Notes under the pieces: generated by a model
The model's input: only the letters and a program-made list of their open reading frames with translations
Database searches by the model: none
What the model was told of the DNA's origin: nothing
Made by a program: the position numbers and the translations under genes
Source: Chara braunii
Taxonomy: Eukaryota; Streptophyta; Charophyceae; Charales; Characeae
NCBI GenBank assembly: GCA_003427395.1
Contig: BFEA01000228.1
Coordinates: 904,230-968,229, forward strand
Length of the DNA: 64,000 nt
Direction of reading: 5' to 3'
Part shown: positions 21,461 to 33,812 of the stretch, piece after piece
Numbering within the stretch: position 1 is the first letter of the stretch
Layout of the letters: every line of letters begins with the position of its first letter

Positions 21461-21478
21461 TTGGTATCGAAGCGGACT
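21461..21478 (+). other. Primer-binding-site-like sequence
   Basis: Directly after the LTR, TTGGTATCGAAGC resembles the initiator tRNA-Met primer site (usually TGGTATCAGAGC) with small differences. This placement is what a retroelement needs to start minus-strand synthesis and fixes the orientation as plus. Confidence 0.7.
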
Positions 21479-21991
21479 CTCGAACCTCTGGTCCCTCCCT
21501 CCCTCCCTCTCCCGCTATCCTTTCTCGACAAAGGGGTTACTCTAGCTGTTGTTGTCTCCTTACAAGCTATTTATACTGACCTGCTGTCGCTCGTGCTCCG
21601 GTTTGCCCTTCGCCCGATGCTACGAATTGAATGGCCCGATGAGCAAATGCGTCTGCATACTCCTCCCCTTCTCCTCTCTTCTTGCCCAATCCTGCCATAC
21701 CACCTTGTGATCCCAATCTATCCACCCGCATTTTTCTATCCCCTCGCCTGACTCCCACCAACTTGCCCCTTGATGGTGCCCACTTCCTGATTGTGCTCTC
21801 CCTTGCGCGCCTCCTTCCCCCTTCGACCCCCTGCACCCGTCGCCCCCCGTTTCGTGCTTCTGATCCCCGATCGCGCCTAACCCTCCGACCTCGATCTTCC
21901 CCTCCACCTGGTGCACACCTGCGTGCGCACTCTCCCACTCGACGTCCCCCCCCCCTTTTCCTCTCTCTTCGACCTTTTCCCTCCCCCCTCT

Positions 21992-22958
21992 CGNNNNNNN
22001 NNNNNNNNNNNNNNNNNNNNNNNNNNNNNNNNNNNNNNNNNNNNNNNNNNNNNNNNNNNNNNNNNNNNNNNNNNNNNNNNNNNNNNNNNNNNNNNNNNNN
22101 NNNNNNNNNNNNNNNNNNNNNNNNNNNNNNNNNNNNNNNNNNNNNNNNNNNNNNNNNNNNNNNNNNNNNNNNNNNNNNNNNNNNNNNNNNNNNNNNNNNN
22201 NNNNNNNNNNNNNNNNNNNNNNNNNNNNNNNNNNNNNNNNNNNNNNNNNNNNNNNNNNNNNNNNNNNNNNNNNNNNNNNNNNNNNNNNNNNNNNNNNNNN
22301 NNNNNNNNNNNNNNNNNNNNNNNNNNNNNNNNNNNNNNNNNNNNNNNNNNNNNNNNNNNNNNNNNNNNNNNNNNNNNNNNNNNNNNNNNNNNNNNNNNNN
22401 NNNNNNNNNNNNNNNNNNNNNNNNNNNNNNNNNNNNNNNNNNNNNNNNNNNNNNNNNNNNNNNNNNNNNNNNNNNNNNNNNNNNNNNNNNNNNNNNNNNN
22501 NNNNNNNNNNNNNNNNNNNNNNNNNNNNNNNNNNNNNNNNNNNNNNNNNNNNNNNNNNNNNNNNNNNNNNNNNNNNNNNNNNNNNNNNNNNNNNNNNNNN
22601 NNNNNNNNNNNNNNNNNNNNNNNNNNNNNNNNNNNNNNNNNNNNNNNNNNNNNNNNNNNNNNNNNNNNNNNNNNNNNNNNNNNNNNNNNNNNNNNNNNNN
22701 NNNNNNNNNNNNNNNNNNNNNNNNNNNNNNNNNNNNNNNNNNNNNNNNNNNNNNNNNNNNNNNNNNNNNNNNNNNNNNNNNNNNNNNNNNNNNNNNNNNN
22801 NNNNNNNNNNNNNNNNNNNNNNNNNNNNNNNNNNNNNNNNNNNNNNNNNNNNNNNNNNNNNNNNNNNNNNNNNNNNNNNNNNNNNNNNNNNNNNNNNNNN
22901 NNNNNNNNNNNNNNNNNNNNNNNNNNNNNNNNNNNNNNNNNNNNNNNNNNNNNNNNNN
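21992..22958. other. Assembly gap (Ns)
   Basis: 967 Ns. The long open frames that span it on both strands are artefacts. The flanks are C-rich. Confidence 1.
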
Positions 22959-24164
22959 CTTCCCCCCCTCACCCTCCTCCCATGTTCCTTCCTCCTCCAC
23001 TCCCCCCCCGTGCACGTGCATGTCGGACACTGGTTGGAGCATCACATCTGTTTGAAGTTAACGTCGGTGTCCTACGCTAAGCTCAACGAGAACAAAAATC
23101 ATGAAGGAGCAAAATGACAAAAGCTCATTTAATTTTCATTTCCAGTATGAATACGAACTGTGAGAGGATGGCTTATCGATCCTCTGGCGTTTCAGGACTT
23201 CAGAAAAATTTCGACGTACTTTCTTTTTTTGTGCTTCTGTCACAATGTCGTCCAGTCTGATGCACAAAATTTTTACCTATTCCGATAGAATTAATCTTCG
23301 TTCTCTTTTCTTCCAATGTCATGGACGAAATTAATTTCGACATTTTTGTCCACAAGTTACACGAATTCCCTTATTCCGACAAATCCTTTTTGTTATCTAT
23401 TTTTGAAATTTAATTCGTTTTCAGAAGTTCATCAGATATTTTTTGGAATTTACCAAATTTAATTCTTTTGAAGCCAAATCAATTTTTACTTTCTGCCCCT
23501 CGTATCATCACGAAATTCTTCAATTCTTTTGAAAATTTTTTGATTTTTTTTTTTTAATTCATCTTAATATCGTAACACGTCGATAATTTTTCTTGATTCG
23601 ACCTAGATAATCTTGGAATTTATCTCAACCTACTTTACTTAGCTATCACTAATTCTTTATGAAATTTCATCGTAACTTCTTAATTAAGGAAGTGGTTTAT
23701 CATTTTTATTTTCTATTGTCTTTCAAATGTTTTTAATTTCATAGATATGTTAAGGAATTTTTATTTTATTTCAAACTTTTTCTCTCAACTCATCTCTACC
23801 TCTGCTATCACCTCCTTGAACTTTTGGAAATTTTTACGAGTATTTTGAAATTCGTTGAGTGTTGCTTCAATTTCCTTAAAAATGTGAATTTATGCCCAAA
23901 TAATTTTGGAATTTTATTTTGACCTTGTGATTGTTTTATGCATGCTTTTCTCTATACGCCACGGCGTCCTTTGAAAATCTCCTCTCGTTTCCTCTTCCGA
24001 ATTGGAAAACTTCACTCTTTCTCCCTTACTCCGTTTTTGAATTTTTTTTTTTATTTGCGGAAGTTCGTTAGAATTCATTTATACTCGCCTGCCTCTCGCA
24101 GTTCTTTACCCCGCTGCTGTGTGTCACCGTGGCTCCCTGTGACATCTAACAGCGCACACTCCAA
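22959..24164. other. AT-rich noncoding leader region
   Basis: Between the gap and the gag remnant lies AT-rich sequence with many GAAATTT and AATTTCG words and no open frame. No clear repeat unit was seen. Confidence 0.5.
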
Positions 24165-26150
24165 AATTGCGCTCGAGACGCTTGTGCCGCCAATCGGCTC
24201 GCTCGTTTTGACGCATCGACCGCGGCCACAAATTGTCCCTCTTGTCTCAGTGCTCCCTCTACATCATCTTTATCTTCTTCATTTGTCGGCTCCATGTGGA
24301 GTGCAGAGTCAGTGAGCCCCTCCTGCTCCATCGGTGAAGGGCTTGCGCTCCTAGCTCGCGATAGCATAGCTGATTCGGCTCACATTTCCACCCCTTTAGC
24401 CATCAGTTTGGATCCAGCGACCCAATCAGATCGTCTACTCGCTCTCCTCGAGAACATGCACGCCACATTCGAGGCCAAATTCACGGCCCTCCATACCGAC
24501 GTTTCATCTCTGTCAGCCTGCATGTCACAACTAGAGACCCGTACGAGTGCACTTCCCTCCTCTCCCCCCCGCCTTTTCCCTTCCCACACACGTGTGTAGC
24601 ACTCCAAACATGTTCAGAGCTTTTCCGAGCGTCCGAACATGTTCGTGTGTTTGGTCGAACGCCTGCTAAACGTGTTTGGCCGAATATATTAAAAAATATA
24701 TATATATATACATATATATCTGTTTGTGACGATATATATATACATATAGTTATTGATTCTTAACTCGAGTTTGGTTACAAATGTGAGCATATACACCTGG
24801 ACAAAAGTTATTTGTATTATTATTTTACATAACATTTTTTTTTTCAGACTTTTTTTAGAACTTTTTTTTTTTTTTTTTTTTAATGTTCGAGTTCGGAGGG
24901 TTTGGCGCTCGTTCGCGTTCGGTCGCAAACGTTTGGGTTCAATCACCGAACCAGAACATGATGCTACACAACCACACACGTGCTGTCAGTGGATCACATC
25001 TATCACCCACTCAGTTCGGCATCCCACATGCCACCATCCTAGCCGCCTCGTCAGCATCTATGCCAGGTTCCTTTCGTTCTTCGGCTGACGTTATCTACAC
25101 ACTTATCTCTTCCACAGGTGTCATGTCCTCCCCCTAGTCCCACCCTTCCTGTGCAGCCATCTCTTCCTCAAAGGTTTCCAGCCCTGCGCCTCCGTCCTCA
25201 GGACCCATGGCATCTTGTCCCACCACCTCCTTGACGTTAGTTTCCACGACACCTCCCTCCTCACCCCCCGCTCCTTTGCCTCCCCCTCCCCGCCTTCCTA
25301 CACCCAGAACATAGAATGTCGAGCTCCAATGCCAGCTCACCCCGACCCATGATCACATCCGCCAACTCCAAGGAGGTCAACCCCTACCTCCCCACCTCGT
25401 GGCACAGCCTGTTGCCCCTTTCATTTACCAACAACATCAAACACAAGTCGTTGAGGTGCATTTCACTCTCCCACCACCGACAACCATTATGTGTCAGGGA
25501 CCTTTGACCCAACTTCTGACTCTTTCTAGTGCTCTTGCTGGTGCCACTACTTCTTCTACCCTCTTGTCACAGTCGGCTTCTGCCTACCCATTATTGTCCC
25601 CCGATGAATGTACCATAATTTTGATCGGATTGCCTACCACAGTTTGACGGTAGGGTCTCCGAGTTCCAAGTATGGATCACTACTGCCGAGGAGCAGCTTT
25701 ACTACCATAGTGTCGGCATGGAACTGTTGCCTGTCGAGATGTCGTCTCGCTTTACAGGTCGTACAACCTCCACCTCACGTGACTTCCTCGCCCTTCGCTC
25801 ATAGCGAGGCGTACATGAGCACATGTCTTGTCTCGAGTTTCACGACTTCCTTCAACGGTATTTTTTCCGCCCTGCGCTGGCTCGTTGTCGAGCGCATCAA
25901 TTCCGCAAGGGGACCCTATCGACCGTGTCACGCTGGATTTGTGGCAGGACTTTCATCCTTTATCGTGGTACAGATGAAGCTTCTGCCGCCGCTCCGGCCG
26001 AGTGCGCTAGCCATACCTCTCGCGAACCCCAACGACAGGATAGGGTCACGCGAGGTACAACTTACCTCGACCTGCTGGAGTTGTCACCATCCTTTAGGTG
26101 GGGGTATCGTCGTCGAGCTACTGAACCAAGTGCGAGACCTAATTAGTTGC
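24165..26150 (+). pseudogene. Decayed retroelement gag
   Basis: Pieces in the plus direction suggest a gag polyprotein, which forms the particle of LTR retroelements. 24165-24597 encodes an Ala/Ser-rich N-terminal part with a heptad-like stretch (LLALLENMHATFEAKF). An AT-rich interruption with CGAACATGTTCG-type words (about 24600-24945) breaks it. It resumes at 24948-25136, then 25399-25640 in a Pro/Gln/Thr-rich linker. 25640-26150 starts FDGRVSEFQVWITTAEEQLY, the pattern of a retrotransposon capsid domain, and needs at least two frameshifts and a stop to be read through. No zinc knuckle, protease, reverse transcriptase or integrase follows. Gag identity is inferred from motif style and from position after the LTR and primer site. 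Confidence 0.6.
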
Positions 26151-26437
26151 AATCGCATAGGTGGCCCAGCTAAGGGTTTTTTCTCGTATACTTGTAACAT
26201 CCCTCTATCGGTCTCACGCCTCTATCGGACCCGTATGCGAACCATTGCGGGGCTGAAATCCCAAGTGTGATCCGTGGTCGGTCGACTAGGAAAACATCCC
26301 TCTTACCATGCCTCACACTATGTCAAAATAAGATAAATCAAATCACTCGTAGAAAAACAAAACACTCTTCTCCCTTTAGTGTCCGAAACATAACCTTTCG
26401 ATACGGAAATCGGTTAGGTGTCACGCGCGAGACTTAA

Positions 26438-26815
26438 GATAAAACCGTGCGGAGACAGAGCTTTCACATATTGACTAGCCATGCCTGAATGAGTAAGCAG
26501 TCGCAATGATGACGTACTATGCAGTACCCATAATCGTGTGACCCTCGATGGTCTTGAGGGTCGCATTTGACATTCAAGTGTCGACTGACACGCGCCTTGG
26601 GAGGTTAATCTTTTGACGCTTGACAACCAACTAGGCGGTTGAGAAGTCCACCCTCTTCTGGACCCTGCGGAGAGTGAGTGGTACAAAATTGTGGTGGTAG
26701 TTGTCGCTTATGGTCATGGAGACCAACTCCATCATCCAGGACCTGAAGAGAAGTCAAGGGGTTTTACTTTGATAACTGTCATGAACTTCAACGTCTAACT
26801 ATAAAAATGAACAAG
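26438..26815 (+). promoter_or_regulatory. TATA-headed structured leader, copy S1
   Basis: GATAAAAC (26438) corresponds to the TATA boxes of the two related copies at 34356 and 34887. Downstream stems: GTACT/AGTAC (26514-26518, 26523-26527), GACCCTC/GAGGGTC (26540-26546, 26556-26562), GTGTC/GACAC (26578-26582, 26587-26591), CAACC/GGTTG (26624-26628, 26637-26641) and CTCT/AGAG (26653-26656, 26671-26674). It ends with AACGTCTAACTATAAAAA. The other copies keep these stems with different bases. It may be the start of a transcript. The function is unknown. Confidence 0.6.
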
Positions 26816-26858
26816 CAAAATCACTTTATAAATAAATAGGCATCCCACCATCCTTTTT

Positions 26859-28115
26859 AAATCAGAACTCAAGATAAAACAAAAGAAAGGAAAATTAACT
26901 TATCAGGTATGCAAATCGTGCGACACATGGTTATCCTTCTCACTGCCTTTAAAGTAGAGTTCCTACACAAGCTTCAAATAGTAACCTACATAAAACACAG
27001 ACACATTCGAAAGTCGTATTGTGAATACACCAATTAGGTCAACTTTATTGTTCCTTGTAACTCACACCACACCTCACATACTCAAACCCCAACCATTGTC
27101 CAACTTTCCATAGAAATCCATCAGTTTTTTATACCATTAAAAGAAGTCTGGTTAAAACCCTCAAAGAAACATATCAAATCTCAGGGCTAAGGCTTTAAGT
27201 TGAGGAACAGGTGTAAGCAAAGTTGTGTCGTGAGTCGACGAGTCGACGATCAACCAACTGAATTGTTATCAAAGATAACAAAAGATGATCCTCGTAAGGT
27301 CGAGTTGAATCCAGTCATATCCTGAATTGAGATAACAAAGGAAGATTTGTAGCGTAGCACATAAAAAATCTCAATATTATTCATAAAGTGTATGAAGAAG
27401 AAATTATCATATCACATCCCATTAAAAATCTAATAGAACCGAATCTTAGAGAAATAATAAATATTATAAGATCACCTCCCCTGTATTTTAAATCAGAACT
27501 CAAGATAAAACAAAAGAAGGAAAAATTAACTCATCAGGTATGCAAATCGTGCGACACATGGTTATCGTTCTCACTGCCTTTAAAGTAGCGTTCCTACACA
27601 AGCTTCAAATAGTAACCTACATAAAACACAGACACATTCGAAAGTCGTACTGTGAATACACCAATGTGGTCAACTTTACTGTTCCTTGTAACTCACACCA
27701 CACCTCACATACTCAAACCCCAACCATTGTCCAACTTTCCATAGAAATCCATCAGTTCTTTATACCATTCAAAGAAGTCTGGTTAAAACCCTCAAAGAAA
27801 CATATCAAATCTCAGGGTTAAGGCTTTAAGTTGAGGAACAGGTGTAAGCAAAGTTGTGTCGTGAGCCGACGAGTCGGCGATCAACCATCCGACTTGTTAT
27901 CAAAGATAACAAAATATGATCCTCGTAGGGTCGAGTTGAATCCAGTCATATCCTAAATTGAGATAACAAAGGAAGACTTGTAGCGTAGCACATAAAAAAT
28001 CTCAATATTATTCATGAAGTGTATGAAGAAGAAATTCTCATATCACATCCTATTAAAACTCTCATAGAACTGAATCTTAGAGAAATAATAAATATTATAA
28101 GAGCACCTCCCCTGT
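26859..28115. repeat. 631-bp tandem duplication
   Basis: AAATCAGAACTCAAGATAAA starts both units (26859 and 27490) and both end near CACCTCCCCTGTAT. The copies are close to identical, so this is younger than the A/B split. Each unit carries GTTATC aaa GATAAC and, just before it, a 6-bp stem that differs between units by a paired change (see findings). Minor frames in each unit are not genes. Confidence 0.95.
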
Positions 28116-28119
28116 ATAG

Positions 28120-28745
28120 GGTGACGCCAATATTTTTTATGTCAAAATATAACTCCTCTAAACTAAGAAAATATTGGCAACGCTTCTTGTATAAAAAATG
28201 CCTTCTCATAATTTATATTTGCTCAAATATGAAAATTGAAATAGTATTCAACACTGGAAAGTAAAATTTTGTCTAACTTCCTGAATTAGTAAAAAACCCT
28301 GAATTAGTAAAAATTTGGCCAACATCTTCTCTAGAGAAGTAAGTATCTCAAATTTATACTGAATCATATAACAACTCGAAATAAGCATTGAGTTCCTACC
28401 AAGATAAAATTTAACTACCTCCCTACATTTGCATAAATTTCGGCATCACTTCGTCTAAAAAAGTGTCATTCCAAAATTTATACAAAGCTAGATACATATT
28501 CTAAAATGGTTCTGACTTCTCAAAGTCATATTTTGTCCAACTTCCTGAATTAGCAAAAATTTGGGCAACACTTCCTCTAGAAAAGAAAGTTTTTCAAATT
28601 TTTACTAAGTTAGATATACTTAGACAAAAACTTGAATTAAAAAAAATTTGAATTTGATTAACTGTTTGATTTTGTAGAAATTTTAGTAACGCTTCCTTTA
28701 GGAGAAGTATCTTTCCAAAACTTATACAAAGTCAAGTATAACAAA
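28120..28745. repeat. Tandem array of about 123 bp in unit A
   Basis: AAATTTGGGCAACACTTCC-type words recur near 28310, 28437, 28560 and 28680, each followed by a small hairpin (for example CTTCTC/GAGAAG) and AATTTATAC(T/A)AAG. The same array lies at 36060-36790 in unit B. Confidence 0.85.
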
Positions 28746-29039
28746 TGATTAAAAAAAATGGGAGAATTGACCTAAGTAAAAAAAAAGTTAGCTCATAAAA
28801 TGCAGATGCAGAAAACGCAGAAATTGAAGCAATTCCTATAACTCTAGCATGTGGTGAGCAACTAAAGCAAGTACCTATCAAACTGAAACCCGGACTAAGT
28901 AAAGTTCTCACTCGACCACGTGCAAGTCCAAACCACAATGTTAATTACTTTCACTCAGTCCCAAAGTTGAACATTGTCAACAATAGTTCATAGTCTTTCA
29001 ATGATTTATCCGTTATACCCAACTTACATAAGGCATAAA

Positions 29040-30315
29040 GCTAGATCATTGAACTTATAAATAATGTTTACCTCAACCATTGAATATACAAAAACACAGG
29101 ACACTACTACTTTTTTCTTCTTTTAACATATAACTAGACGAAACAAAGCCTAGTCGCCCTAAACAGTTCAAGTAACCAATTTATATATACTTTTCTGCCC
29201 TTAGTCTTTTGCGGTGACACATGAGTGAACCATTCAACTTAGAACCAAAGTTCAACATGCCCCTTCTTACCAAAAATGTAATCTTAATTGATAATATTTT
29301 GTGATAAACTATAGTCAGACCGTTCAACTTAGAAACAATGTTTGACTAGCCTGTTCGTAAATCAGATAGCAATAAAGTATAAACAATATTTATCCTTTGG
29401 TTCAACATGTGCATAACTCCAGACCAAACCATTTAACTTAGTAACAATGTTTGATCATTCACATGATTCTCTTAAAATTAATAAGGAGGAAGTTTGATCC
29501 ATCCAATCTTAGGAACAAATGCCCAAGCTCTCGCTTTCAAAACAATAAAGAAACATAAGGAGATTGGGTCATTCACTTAGAAACAATGTTGAGTGTCACT
29601 CAAGAAGTCTCAAAATAAATAAAGGCGACCAAGTCATTCAGCTTGGAAACAATGCTTGGTCCCTGAAAAAACATTCACAAACAGTCATCGCAAAACAGAG
29701 CAACCGGGTTTTTCTGCCCTTAGTCTTTTGCGGTGGCACATGAGTGAACCATTCAACTTAGAACCAAAGTTCAGCCTCCCCCTTCTTACCAAAAATGTAT
29801 TTTTAATTGATAATATTTTGTGATAAACTATAGTCAGACCGTTCAACTTAGAAACAATGTTTGACGAGCCTGTTTGTAAATCAGATAACAATAAAGTATA
29901 AACAATATTTATCCTTTGGTTCAGCATGTGCATAACTCCAGACCAAACCATTTAACTTAGTAATAATGTTTGGTCATTCACATGATTCTCTTAAAATTAA
30001 TAAGGAGGAAGTTTGATCCATCCAATCTTAGGAATAAATGTTCAAGCTCTCTCTTTCAAAACAATAAAGAAATATAAGGAGATTGGGTCATTCATTTAGA
30101 AACAATGTTGAGTGTCACTCAAGAAGTCCTAAAATAAATCAAGGTGACCAAGTCATTCAGCTTGGAAACAATGCTTGATCCCTGAAAAAACATTCACAAA
30201 CAGTCATCGCAAGACAGAGCAATCGGGCCATCCAACTCAGGAACAATGTCTAGTCCTCCAGGCAGTCAAAAATAAACATAGTACTGAACCAATAAACTTA
30301 GAAATAATGCCCAGC
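29040..30315. repeat. Array of hairpins with conserved TAGAAACAATG loop, unit A
   Basis: About 12 units carry CATTCAACTTAGAAACAATG or a variant, flanked by short arms that pair. Examples: GTCAGAC/GTTTGAC (29314-29320, 29340-29346, one G-U), GACCAAG/CTTGGTC (29627-29633, 29655-29661), GACCAAAC/GTTTGGTC (29941-29948, 29968-29975) and TGAAC/GTTCA (29226-29230, 29250-29254). A 519-bp tandem duplication (29191-29709, 29710-30225) contains several units. Some units (30220, 30285) have lost pairing. Confidence 0.85.
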
Positions 30316-30595
30316 CTTTGGTAGACCCAGAGAATCACAAGCAGAACCACCTTCCTCTCACCTTCCCCTAATGCACAACTTTTCTCAATTTGAATTCAGA
30401 CAAACAACAAAAATGAAACTGAGATTGGACGTGCATTCCTTTACTTACGTCTGATTTAAGTTATGAAAGTCAAACATAAACTCACATAGGGGTACATGTA
30501 GTATACTCAGTCAAATCATAGAAAGAAATACTGATAAAAGTTTTAACTGAGTTTTTAAAATGAGATGAAGGTTTATCACTCAGTTTTTTTCCAAA

Positions 30596-30845
30596 ACCTC
30601 ACCTAGGTTCCGGCAGAGCCCCCGCAATCGGTGGGGCAACCTTCCATAGAGGCCCTGGCGTGGATTAAGGGCTGCAATTCTTCATGCCGTCGTCCTCTCT
30701 AAACCAGTAAACTAGACTTGGAGTAAGAAGGGCAAAAGGAAAATCTTTAAGTCGCTAAGATACGAGAGAGGTACATTCAGACTCGCGTGAGAGAGTCTTA
30801 GTTCCTTAACGCGCCTGAGGGCTCCACAATGGTGGTCAAAATCGC
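30596..30845. repeat. Block shared with unit B
   Basis: CCGGCAGAG..CGCAATCGGTGGG and the following 230 bp match 38025-38260 in order. The two versions fold differently around the same spot: GCCCC/GGGGC here (30618-30622, 30633-30637) and GTGGG/CCCAC in B (38050-38054, 38062-38066). Confidence 0.7.
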
Positions 30846-32511
30846 AATAAGATGACCAAACCATGCACAATTGTAGGGCAAGCGACACTCAGACGGACTT
30901 TCAAGTTGCAATAGTAGGCTCCTTTCGCAGAGCTTAGTCACTCCCTCAAACTGCAGCGCTGTCACTCCTAGTCAAACTGCTACTACGTAGCCTACGATGG
31001 TTGCGTTCAAGTATAATATACCGTCCCCTTAGCAGCAACCAACACGAAACTCAACACCGCCTCATATTCATTCTTCTTCCGATCAACAACACTCACACCC
31101 ACGTATAACGTCAAACAACACCTTCACTTTCCTTCACCGTAACAACAACGTGTTGGGTAGTTCAGCAACACTTAATAGTCCAACACCAGCATTCCGTCAC
31201 ACATGTCGAAACAACAGGCTTACAGGCAGAAACAACAATGGCTTAACTAGCAACCGTCTCCCCTGCACTCTGTTCGAATGTGGCGTTAACAACCCTGCAC
31301 AGACCAACAGTCAGAGACTTCGTGAGATGAGCTACCGGGACGTCGCAAGGTCCTGGCTTCTTGAACTGCAGGTGTATTTCCCCTCCAGTAGTCGGGACAT
31401 GCTGTACGTTTTGCCCTTGAATTACCATAGTTAGCTGAGTGGTAGGGGGACCACTGAATAAAATGATAACTGATTTAGCATGCCGCTCACAGTCCGACAG
31501 TGCAGTGAGCTCACACTTAGTTATGCATGGCTCAGTCTTATGAGACAGGCATATGACTACTGGCAGGATCGACTTAGAGGGTGTAGCGGGCGCTCGTAAG
31601 GAGCCGCCACAGAAGACACACATGCACCTGACGCTGACCCGTGTACCAATCGGAGGTTCGGAGAACAGCGGAATAAACTCTCGCTCCTAAGGACTCGACC
31701 AACGTCGAAGGGCGAGCAAACCACACAACCTGACTCAATCCGCCGCACCCGCTTACTCGTTTGGTCGCGAAGAACCTCCCACCCTCTCTCTCTAGTGGCT
31801 TAGTGCACCTGGTTGAAAAACCGACTAAGTGCCTTCATCCCTACGTGCAGCAACGTGCGATCTCCTGCCACAGACACATCGACCAAGGACGAAGCGTATA
31901 GGCACAATTCTGATTTCAATAAGAATGGAGTTTGATCATAAATTTTAACTTCATCCACAAGCAGGCAGCTCGAGTGTGCCCGCAAGGATAAAGGTAAACA
32001 ACCCCACGACAGACAGTACAACGATGGCGAGTATGCAAATATAGAATGGCAAGTACAACCTCCGCGGTGAACCCGATAGTAACTACACAGACGGGATGGC
32101 AATGGCGCCCATGGATATGCTGAGAGCACAACGATTGGGCGCGACTATGAGCCCTACAACACTACTTAGTAGATATGCATAAAATAAGAATGAACTTTCT
32201 GCCAGGAGGCGACCAGGTTCATGAGCACAATGACGAGTGTTAAAGTCACGGCCAGCAGTCGGGCTCTCCATCCATTGCTCCAATGAGCATCTACTTGATG
32301 ATGATTGGCCCCGTCCATGAGTTGTAAGACATTCCTTGGTTATCAAATAAGGAGATGAAACTTTCACGGAAATACGGGTAGATATACTCACTCTCATAGC
32401 TCTCCAACGCGCAACTCCCATACATCGTATTGGCGAAAACCGTTGCCCCTTCTTCAAACCCACCTCCACCAACACATTCGCCCACTCTTAAAACCCTTAA
32501 AATGCATCTTC

Positions 32512-32712
32512 ACTTGCCCATTTTCATCAAGAAACGGGCAAGTTACACAAACATCGCTTCTGCCCCGCCACCTTTCTCACCATCTCCGCGCACACATTAT
32601 CTCTCCCTACCATTCTACTAGCCCTTTGCTCAAACTAACTACAGGTTCGAATTCACCATGCTTTAAAACCACGACTTCGACCTCTACTTCACCCGATTCC
32701 GTTAAGGAACGG
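32512..32712. repeat. CATCAAGAA-loop hairpins, unit A
   Basis: First: ACTTGCCC/GGGCAAGT (32512-32519, 32536-32543). Second: CCG(A)TTCC/GGAACGG around GTTAA (32693-32700, 32706-32712). Sequence around both is pyrimidine-rich. Unit B has the same module at 39685-39712 and 40040-40071 with different stems. Confidence 0.8.
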
Positions 32713-32897
32713 ACGAGCTACACCTTTTTCACTCCACCATAGCTTACTACTCCCCCGTCGCTGCGTTCTTCTTGCCTCGAATGCACCCGATGCCAAATCC
32801 CATTCGGGTTCGTCCTTTCTTCATGACCTCTGCTTCACCCTTTGCTTCACCCTCTGCGCCAAACTGCGTGCTAACGCAAATACCGCGAGGAGGTGTC

Positions 32898-33187
32898 GTT
32901 GTTACAGACAGCAGGACGACGGTCACAAAGGTCGATATCCACTATATCAATTCACCTATCGACTCAGTCTACCCCAAGAAAAACGGCGTTGCAGCGCCCA
33001 ACATATGCTCGGCTATCGTGGCAGCTCCAATGCTGTACCGAGTAGGAGGGTGCGGGCCCGCTGTGAAGCCTATATCTAAGCCTAGGTGATGCAGGTCCCG
33101 ACGCAGATCTTCGTAATACCAGCAATATCCAAACGAGACTTTGAGGACCAAAGTGGAGAGGGTCCCGTGTGAACACCTGTTGGGACA
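32898..33187 (+). pseudogene. Decayed LSU rRNA segment inside unit A
   Basis: TGTCGTTGTTACAGACAGC and AGGACG, then TTCACCT, CTCGGC, CCGAGTAGGAGGGTGCGGG, AGCCTAGGTG, CGACGCAGATCTT, CAAACGAG, ACTTTGAGGACC, AAGTGGAGAGGGT and GTGTGAACA follow cytosolic LSU rRNA for about 290 nt in the plus direction. Normally invariant positions are changed (GTGGTAGTAGCAAATATTC reads with at least six differences), so it is not functional. Unit B lacks it at the matching place (about 40700), which suggests an insertion into unit A. It covers the same part of LSU as the fragment at 9263-9383. Confidence 0.85.
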
Positions 33188-33510
33188 ACCCTACCGCACA
33201 ACCAACATTGCGACAACCTCCCACCGATGCCTCCGCCCAAGCATAGTTCATCATCTTACATGTCTCAACAGGCATGGTCACACTCAAACCTCTCACAACA
33301 GATCGTGGTTGGCGGACAGTGCGCTCGCAGCGACCCCCACCACCCAGGTTTCTTTCCGTCTCTGGGCTAATTACCTAATGGTTCGCATGCACGTTGAACT
33401 CCCCAGTCCGAATATCATGATAGGCGGACATGGGGATTTTACCAGCATCCGGGAGACGTGGGAACCCGAGCAGGCCTGTCGATCTTCAACAAAGGTGGGT
33501 GTGGCCATAA

Positions 33511-33515
<5 letters not shown>

Positions 33516-33567
<52 letters not shown>
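33516..33567. repeat. (AAT)n microsatellite
   Basis: Pure AAT run. The Ile/Tyr/Leu homopolymers in minus-strand frames come from it. Confidence 0.95.
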
Positions 33568-33778
33568 GGATAAAAATAGACGTGATGGAATGCAAAAAGG
33601 TAACGAGCCGAGGGGCCAGCGTCTCTCTGGCCTGTGACGCCTCGCACACCAGGCCGCATATGGTTCCACCTCGCCGTCGATACCCCGCGCGCGCTGCTTA
33701 CCCGGGCGAGGACCAGAATTTCCTCTTGCACGCGCGCCGTCAAACGGACGAGGCTGTAGTGGTGCAACTTGCAGAAAA

Positions 33779-33812
33779 TACGCCAAATACCCTTGTAAGG
33801 GTATTTGGTGCG
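33779..33812. repeat. Terminal hairpin of unit A
   Basis: CAAATACCCTT/AAGGGTATTTG form an 11-bp stem, followed by GCGACACC. Unit B has the counterpart at 41773-41806 with GCGGATACCC..GGGTATTCGC, so the outer pairs differ but still pair. Confidence 0.85.

Noticed and set aside
21567-23080. Open frames of 390-490 codons
   Set aside because: Mostly Ns of the assembly gap; the flanking codons are low-complexity.
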